A stretch of 64,000 nucleotides of DNA from the NCBI GenBank assembly GCA_021770785.1, contig JAETQH010000010.1:39465-103464 (forward strand), given 5' to 3'. Made by a program: the position numbers and the translations under genes. The notes under the pieces are model-generated. The model saw nothing but the letters and a program-made list of their open reading frames with translations, was not told the DNA's origin and searched no databases. Shown in pieces: positions 59,015 to 64,000 of the stretch (positions are counted from its first letter, which is position 1; every line of letters begins with the position of its first letter). This DNA comes from Lachnospiraceae bacterium (GTDB lineage Bacteria; Bacillota; Clostridia; Lachnospirales; Lachnospiraceae).

Positions 59015-61675
59015 GTGAAAAAGTTTTACGGAGAAAATGAACTGCGCAGGATGTATCTGGAATTTTTTGAGAGCAAAGATCATCTGCGTATGAACAGCTT
59101 TTCATTGGTACCGCACAATGACAAGAGCTTATTGTTAATCAATGCAGGCATGGCGCCTTTAAAGCCGTATTTTACAGGGCAGGAGATTCCCCCGAGGAAG
59201 AGAGTCACCACCTGTCAGAAATGTATCCGTACCGGAGATATTGAAAATGTGGGCAAGACAGCAAGACATCTTACCTTTTTTGAAATGCTGGGAAACTTTT
59301 CCTTCGGGGATTATTTTAAGCATGAAGCTATCGCATGGTCCTGGGAATTTCTGACCAAGGTGCTAGGCTTAGAAGAGGACAGGCTTTACCCTTCCATCTA
59401 TGGGGAGGACGATGAAGCATTTGAAATCTGGAATAAAGAAGTCGGCGTTCCGGCAGAGCGTATCACAAGATTTTACCGTGATCCGGAAACCGGGGAATGT
59501 GATAATTTCTGGGAGCACGGCGCAGGTCCCTGCGGTCCCTGTTCCGAGATTTATTATGACCGGGGTGAAAAATACGGCTGCGGCAGCCCGGATTGTAAGG
59601 TAGGCTGTGACTGTGACCGTTTCATGGAGGTATGGAACAACGTATTTACCCAGTTTAACGGGGACGGCAAAGGCGGTTACGAGGAATTAGAGCAGAAAAA
59701 TATTGATACAGGGATGGGCTTAGAGCGTCTTGCTGTGGTAATGCAGGACGTGGATTCTGTCTTTGACATTGATACCATGAAAGCCATTCGTGACAAGGTT
59801 TGTGAGTTATCCGGTAAAACCTATCAGAAGGATGCTTTAGATGATGTATCCATCCGTCTGATTACCGACCATATTCGTTCCGCAACTTTTATGGTTTCTG
59901 ACGGGATTATGCCTTCTAACGAGGGCAGGGGCTATGTGCTCCGCCGTATTATCCGACGTGCGGCACGCCACGGAAGAATGCTTGGCATTGACGGAACCTT
60001 TATGGCACGGCTTTCCGCCACGGTTATCAATGAGAGCAAGGACGGTTATCCGGAATTAGAGGAAAAACAGGATTTCATCTTCAAGGTTTTAACCCAGGAG
60101 GAAGAGAAATTCAGCAAGACCATCGACCAGGGGCTTGCCATCTTAGCCGATATGGAGAAAGAGATGGAGAGCAAAGGGGAGAAGGTTTTATCCGGGGAGG
60201 AAGCCTTCAAATTATATGATACCTATGGTTTCCCTATGGATTTAACCCAGGAAATCTTAGAGGAAAAAGGCTTTACCATTGACGAAGAGGGCTTTAAGAA
60301 AGCCATGGAGGTACAGAGGACTACCGCAAGGGCTGCCCGTAAGGTGACAAACTACATGGGTGCAGACGTGACGGTATACGAGTCCATCGACCCGTCCGTT
60401 ACCACGGAATTTGTGGGTTATGATAAATTAACGGCAGATTCGGAGGTGACGGTGCTCACCACTGAGATGGAGCTGGTGGAGGCATTATCTGACGGAGAAG
60501 TGGGAACCGTCATTGTAAAAGAGACGCCCTTCTATGCTACCATGGGCGGGCAGCAGGGCGATAAAGGTGTTATCCGCACCGCAAACGGTGAGTTTGCAGT
60601 GGAGGATACCGTAAAACTGTTGGGCGGAAAAGTGGGCCACATCGGAAAAGTGGTAAGCGGTATGATAAAAGTGGGAGATACCGTTACCTTATCCGTAGAT
60701 GCAGAGCTTCGCGGCAAGACCTGTAAGAACCATTCTGCAACGCATTTAATGCAGAAAGCTCTTCGTGAGGTACTAGGAACCCATGTACAGCAGAAGGGAT
60801 CTTATCAGGACGGTGAGCGGACGCGCTTTGATTTCAGCCATTTTGAGGCAATGACACCGGAAGAACTGTCAGCCGTGGAAAAAATGGTGAATGAGAAGAT
60901 TGCAGAAAATATCGCAGTGGAGACAGCTGTCATGACGGCTGACGAGGCAAAAAAGACAGGGGCAATGGCACTCTTTGATGAAAAATACGGAGAGACCGTC
61001 CGGGTGGTTTCCATGGGAGATTTCTCAAAAGAGTTCTGCGGCGGTACCCATGTAAAGAATACCGGGGAGATTGCGGCATTCAAGATTATTTCCGAGAGCG
61101 GCGTTGCGGCCGGTATCCGCCGTATTGAAGCACTTACCGGAGAAAATGTATTTGCATATTACCAGAAAGTGGAGGAAGAATTAGAGGCAGCTGCAAAGGC
61201 TGCAAAAGCAACTCCTGCAACCCTGGTGGAGAAAATTGAACATATGATGGCGGAGATTAAGGCACTCACCAGCGAGAACGAGTCCTTAAAGAGCAAAGCC
61301 GCACAGGAAGCCTTAGGCGATGTGATGGATCAGGTGACAGAGGTGGGAGGCGTAAAACTCCTCGCTGCAAGCGTGGAGGGTGTGGATATGAACGGTCTTA
61401 GGGATTTAGGCGATAAGCTCAAGGCAAAATTAGGTGATGGCGTGGTAGTCTTAGCTTCTTCCTGTGACGGAAAGGTAAATCTTGTGGCTATGGCAACCGA
61501 CGAAGCCATGGCAAAGGGCGCCCATGCAGGAAATCTTATCAAGAGCATTGCCGGAAAAGTCGGCGGCGGCGGCGGTGGACGTCCGAATATGGCACAGGCA
61601 GGCGGCAAGAATCCGGCAGGCATTCCGGATGCCATCGCAGAGGCAAAAACAGCATTAGCGGGTCAGATTGCATAA
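59015..61675 (+). CDS. alaS: Alanine--tRNA ligase
   Basis: An 886-residue alanyl-tRNA synthetase. The class II catalytic part has LINAGMAPLKPYF and RKRVTTCQKCIR, with GMGLERLAVVMQ. The editing domain has HSATHLMQKAL (HxxxH) and FCGGTHVKNTG. The C-Ala domain ends with a glycine-rich GGGGGGRPNMAQAGG. Start GTG 59015 is eight bases after GGAGG; a TTG at 59000 is in frame. It is complete and essential. Confidence 0.97.
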   Translation: MKKFYGENELRRMYLEFFESKDHLRMNSFSLVPHNDKSLLLINAGMAPLKPYFTGQEIPPRKRVTTCQKCIRTGDIENVGKTARHLTFFEMLGNFSFGDYFKHEAIAWSWEFLTKVLGLEEDRLYPSIYGEDDEAFEIWNKEVGVPAERITRFYRDPETGECDNFWEHGAGPCGPCSEIYYDRGEKYGCGSPDCKVGCDCDRFMEVWNNVFTQFNGDGKGGYEELEQKNIDTGMGLERLAVVMQDVDSVFDIDTMKAIRDKVCELSGKTYQKDALDDVSIRLITDHIRSATFMVSDGIMPSNEGRGYVLRRIIRRAARHGRMLGIDGTFMARLSATVINESKDGYPELEEKQDFIFKVLTQEEEKFSKTIDQGLAILADMEKEMESKGEKVLSGEEAFKLYDTYGFPMDLTQEILEEKGFTIDEEGFKKAMEVQRTTARAARKVTNYMGADVTVYESIDPSVTTEFVGYDKLTADSEVTVLTTEMELVEALSDGEVGTVIVKETPFYATMGGQQGDKGVIRTANGEFAVEDTVKLLGGKVGHIGKVVSGMIKVGDTVTLSVDAELRGKTCKNHSATHLMQKALREVLGTHVQQKGSYQDGERTRFDFSHFEAMTPEELSAVEKMVNEKIAENIAVETAVMTADEAKKTGAMALFDEKYGETVRVVSMGDFSKEFCGGTHVKNTGEIAAFKIISESGVAAGIRRIEALTGENVFAYYQKVEEELEAAAKAAKATPATLVEKIEHMMAEIKALTSENESLKSKAAQEALGDVMDQVTEVGGVKLLAASVEGVDMNGLRDLGDKLKAKLGDGVVVLASSCDGKVNLVAMATDEAMAKGAHAGNLIKSIAGKVGGGGGGRPNMAQAGGKNPAGIPDAIAEAKTALAGQIA

Positions 61676-61776
61676 AAGGAAGTTTCGTAAAACAGCGAAA
61701 TTGACGTGATTGTTCGTTTCTTACGGTTGTTTCGATAACGCCAATTTTAGTAAATTAAATTTTAATAAAAAAATAG

Positions 61777-61804
61777 TTGACGAATAAAAAAAATATGATA
61801 TACT
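61777..61804 (+). promoter_or_regulatory. Promoter of rpsU
   Basis: TTGACG (61777-61782), a 16-base spacer and TATACT (61799-61804), followed by an 80-base leader. Confidence 0.65.
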
Positions 61805-61882
61805 ATTCTATAGTGCAATAAATATGACCCAATCAGTTGAATATGCACAATACGCAACTGGAGGGAGGTTAGGTGTGAGATA

Positions 61883-62059
61883 ATGTCTAGTGTAATTGTT
61901 AAAGAGAACGAGACTTTAGATAGCGCTTTACGTCGTTTCAAAAGAAACTGCGCCAAAGCAGGTATCCAGCAGGAGATTCGTAAAAGAGAACATTACGAGA
62001 AACCAAGCGTAAAACGTAAGAAAAAATCTGAAGCAGCTAGAAAAAGAAAATACAATTAA
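61883..62059 (+). CDS. rpsU: 30S ribosomal protein S21
   Basis: A 58-residue basic protein starting [20 protein letters not shown] and ending in [15 protein letters not shown], the exact pattern of bS21. It binds the 30S subunit near the anti-Shine-Dalgarno region. It has its own promoter and a terminator. Confidence 0.96.
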   Translation: MSSVIVKENETLDSALRRFKRNCAKAGIQQEIRKREHYEKPSVKRKKKSEAARKRKYN

Positions 62060-62085
62060 TTGGGATTCAATTTTTGTATGCAGGA

Positions 62086-62116
62086 GGGCTATCGCTAAGG
62101 CGGTAGCCTTTTCTTT
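62086..62116 (+). terminator. Terminator after rpsU
   Basis: GGCTATCGC pairs with GCGGTAGCC (one G-T), followed by TTTTCTTTT. Confidence 0.85.
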
Positions 62117-62162
62117 TACCTGGTGGGATTTTGGTGTTAAAAGAAGGGGGATAAGGTTATGA

Positions 62163-62326
62163 GGCAGATTGCACTAAGAGGGCTCTGTTTTTGTACCTCG
62201 CCCAGCCGTCCGTGGCTGGGCGTTACTGGGTACCTTGCAGATTTCTAAGAACCTCTAATCTCTTCCCATAGTCACAAAAACAGAGCCTTCTTGGTGCAAT
62301 CTGCCAATATCAGTTATCGACAGGCC
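62163..62326 (-). repeat. Palindromic element family 1, copy B
   Basis: Arms GGCAGATTGCAC...GGCTCTGTTTTTGT and ACAAAAACAGAGCC...GTGCAATCTGCC pair over about 30 bases. The interior has a small hairpin (CGCCCAGCC/GGCTGGGCG) and, on the minus strand, the core GAGATTAGAGGTTCTTAGAA. The outer end on the minus strand reads CTGTCGATAACTGATATTGG. Outer end and core are shared with copy C; the arms are not. With the rpsU terminator it fills the 359-base gap. Confidence 0.8.
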
Positions 62327-62418
62327 CCTTTTGACACCCTGAATCCTTGTGGGAAATTTTATGAAATAACGTTTTTTAGCTGGCAGAAGGAGAAAGAACA
62401 CAAAAACGGAGTAAAACT

Positions 62419-62859
62419 ATGATTAGAAAAATGCAGAAAACAGATATAAATAAAGTTGCTGATATCTGGCTGGACACCAATTTAAAAGCCCATAACTTTA
62501 TTTCACCGCAATATTGGAACGATAATTTCCAAGCCGTAAAAGATGCGCTTTTACAGGCAGAAGTATACGTCTATGAGGACGAAGCCCAAAACCGGATAGA
62601 AGGCTTCATCGGACTAAACGACACCTATATCGAGGGCATCTTTGTCCGTAGCGAATCCCAGTCCTGCGGTATCGGAAAACAACTACTGGATTTTGTAAAA
62701 CAAAGAAAACAACAATTAAACCTGCACGTTTATGAAAAAAACACCCGTGCACTAAAATTTTACCAAAGAGAAAAATTCCATATTCAAACCGAAACCACCG
62801 ACGAACCCACCAGAGAAAAAGAATACCATATGCACTGGAACCGTAAAACCAGCCAATAA
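62419..62859 (+). CDS. GNAT-family N-acetyltransferase (YjaB-like)
   Basis: A 146-residue acetyltransferase. IRKMQKTDINKVADIWLDTN starts the fold, and the acetyl-CoA site is RSESQSCGIGKQLLDFVK (about 76-93). The end LHVYEKNTRALKFYQREKF is standard. It acts on a small molecule or protein amine that cannot be named. It is flanked on both sides by family 1 palindromic elements. Codon use is more A-rich than in the neighbours. Confidence 0.9.
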   Translation: MIRKMQKTDINKVADIWLDTNLKAHNFISPQYWNDNFQAVKDALLQAEVYVYEDEAQNRIEGFIGLNDTYIEGIFVRSESQSCGIGKQLLDFVKQRKQQLNLHVYEKNTRALKFYQREKFHIQTETTDEPTREKEYHMHWNRKTSQ

Positions 62860-62893
62860 CCGAAAGGATTCGGCGGACAAAAGCGGAGGAGGG

Positions 62894-63032
62894 CGGTCAG
62901 TAACTGAGATTGGCAGATTGCAGGCAGCAGGCACCGGGGATTTTGACTCTGGGAGGAGATTAGAGGTTCTTAGAACCCCTTATCTCCGTACAGTGTCATA
63001 AATCCCCGGTGCCTGCTGCCTGTAATCTGCCC
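62894..63032 (+). repeat. Palindromic element family 1, copy C
   Basis: Begins CGGTCAGTAACTGAGATTGG, then arm GGCAGATTGCAGGCAGCAGG...GGGGATTT paired with AAATCCCC...GCCTGCTGCCTG...AATCTGCC. The loop holds GACTCTGGGAGGAGATTAGA and GGTTCTTAGAA, shared with copy B in the opposite orientation. Arm sequences differ from B but remain complementary. Confidence 0.8.
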
Positions 63033-63086
63033 TCACAGCCTAACCTTTGCCCTCCTCCCGCTTTTGTCCGCCGAATCCGTCTCATT

Positions 63087-63734
63087 CTAATACCCTAATT
63101 CTTCCCCAATCAAAATAACCTTAATCCGTCCTGCAATCCCGCTCCGTCTCGTAACAACCACCTGATTGCAGATGCAGTCCGGGGACAGGCAGTCGCCGCA
63201 AATTCCGGTAGCTGCACAGGGAGTATTTTTATTCAGCCGCTTGCAGTTCATCGGGGTAGCCACGTTATGCACTCTGGAAAGCGCTTCCTCCACATTTGCC
63301 GCCACCTTATTCATCCCCGCTAAAATAATCACGGTTTCCGGTCCGTAAATTAGGGCAGCCACCCGGTTTCCGGTGCCGTCAATATTGACAAGCTCGCCGG
63401 AGGCGGTGACAGCATTGGTGCTCATAAGATAAAAATCTGCATTTAAAGCCTCGTGATATAGTTTTTTTGTCTCTTCCGGCGACTTTGCTGTGGCGCGGTC
63501 AATCAGCCGGATATTCGGGTCATGCCGCAGAGCGGTGAGCATTCCGGTCTCGTCTAATGTCATGGAACCGCCAAATGAAACGGAGCAGCCCGCTGTGAAG
63601 TAAGAGAATACTTTTTTCTCTGCCTCTTCCACGGTGGGGAAATAGAATCCCTCCATCCGGCGTTTTTCTAAATTTTTAATGACAGTATCTGCCAGTGTTT
63701 TGTAATACATGCTTCTTGGTGTTTCTGTACTCAT
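63087..63734 (-). CDS. LUD-domain protein (lactate utilization LutC/YkgG-like)
   Basis: A 215-residue LUD (DUF162) domain protein. GCSVSFGGSMTLDETGM and YLMSTNAVTASGELVNIDGT are family signatures. A C-terminal Cys-rich part (CAATGICGDCLSPDCIC) could bind a metal or cluster. Stand-alone forms are common in anaerobes; partners LutA/LutB are not here. The start at 63734 is preceded on its strand by AGGAGG. Confidence 0.88.
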   Translation of the reverse strand: MSTETPRSMYYKTLADTVIKNLEKRRMEGFYFPTVEEAEKKVFSYFTAGCSVSFGGSMTLDETGMLTALRHDPNIRLIDRATAKSPEETKKLYHEALNADFYLMSTNAVTASGELVNIDGTGNRVAALIYGPETVIILAGMNKVAANVEEALSRVHNVATPMNCKRLNKNTPCAATGICGDCLSPDCICNQVVVTRRSGIAGRIKVILIGEELGY

Positions 63735-63874
63735 TTGATATCCCTCCTATATGTATGACGGCCTATAAACAGGTATAGAAACAGTATATCATTTCAGAGG
63801 GAAAATTCCTATATTTTTTTCTGTTTGACACGGGGAAGCATTGCATACTGCAAAATAATATTTTATAATTTAGT

Positions 63875-64000
63875 ACTAGTACAATGTACTAGTGTACTGG
63901 CTCATTCATATTTAGCCAAACTGCACTGCCTATATCGCCATCTGCTACGTTGTCGTCGGTCAACGTAGCCACCGCTACGCCTCCCTCCTCCGCCTTGCAG
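63875..64000 (+). repeat. Palindromic element family 2, copy cut by the window edge
   Basis: Starts ACTAGT, repeated at 63888. The core CGTTGTCGTC, ACGTAGCCACCGCTACGCCT and TCCTCCGCCTTGCAG matches the copy at 13202-13368. The left arm (GGCTCATTCATATTTAGCC region) differs from the first copy. The right arm lies beyond the window. Confidence 0.75.

Overview
The window is a chromosomal segment of a moderate-GC, spore-forming Gram-positive anaerobe, most likely a gut Lachnospiraceae. The reasons are spoIVA with a SigE-type promoter, a tryptophan T-box leader, YesN-type regulation of glycosidases, strong AGGAGG ribosome binding sites and maltodextrin ABC/malQ genes. No rRNA, tRNA or CRISPR array was seen.

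Layout. 1-9.3 kb: glycosidases (end of a GH42-like beta-galactosidase, GH29 alpha-fucosidase, GH31 alpha-xylosidase, GH3 beta-glucosidase) with an AraC-type response regulator and an Rpn/PD-(D/E)XK family gene; the enzyme set would suit fucosylated xyloglucan oligosaccharides. 9.3-11.9 kb: a gene graveyard where fragments of at least six redox or regulatory genes are butt-joined. 12-15.5 kb: HPt protein, phosphopantetheinyl transferase, GreA, MetF and a hypothetical. 15.5-25.2 kb: an island with a tyrosine recombinase, an amidase-lysozyme fusion, two DUF2589 proteins, several small unknown proteins, a STAS protein, a GNAT and a membrane SpoIIE phosphatase fused to an RsbW-like kinase. Diverged 26-bp repeats next to hairpins lie at both ends. 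25.2-27.5 kb: larBC, nickel-pincer cofactor synthesis. 27.7-29.2 kb: TetR regulator and remnants of a beta-galactosidase and a sugar symporter. 29.2-36.2 kb: T-box and trp operon in which trpE and trpG (anthranilate synthase) are broken while trpC, F, B, A and D are intact. 36.3-41.8 kb: asparaginase, a CLC antiporter, an XRE/DUF3169 pair and a chemoreceptor. 42-48 kb: maltodextrin ABC system, LacI regulator and malQ. 48-55.4 kb: lipid kinase, spoIVA, and a TetR-led acyltransferase/glycosyltransferase operon ending in a GT8-acyltransferase fusion. 55.6-64 kb: purine nucleoside phosphorylase, amidohydrolase, MBL-fold enzyme, alaS, rpsU, GNAT and a LUD-domain protein.

Two themes stand out. First, at least ten genes carry internal or terminal deletions, which points to active genome erosion or to an assembly problem. 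Second, intergenic spaces hold large palindromic elements of at least three families. In one family the stem arms differ completely between copies yet stay self-complementary, while the outer end and the inner core are conserved.
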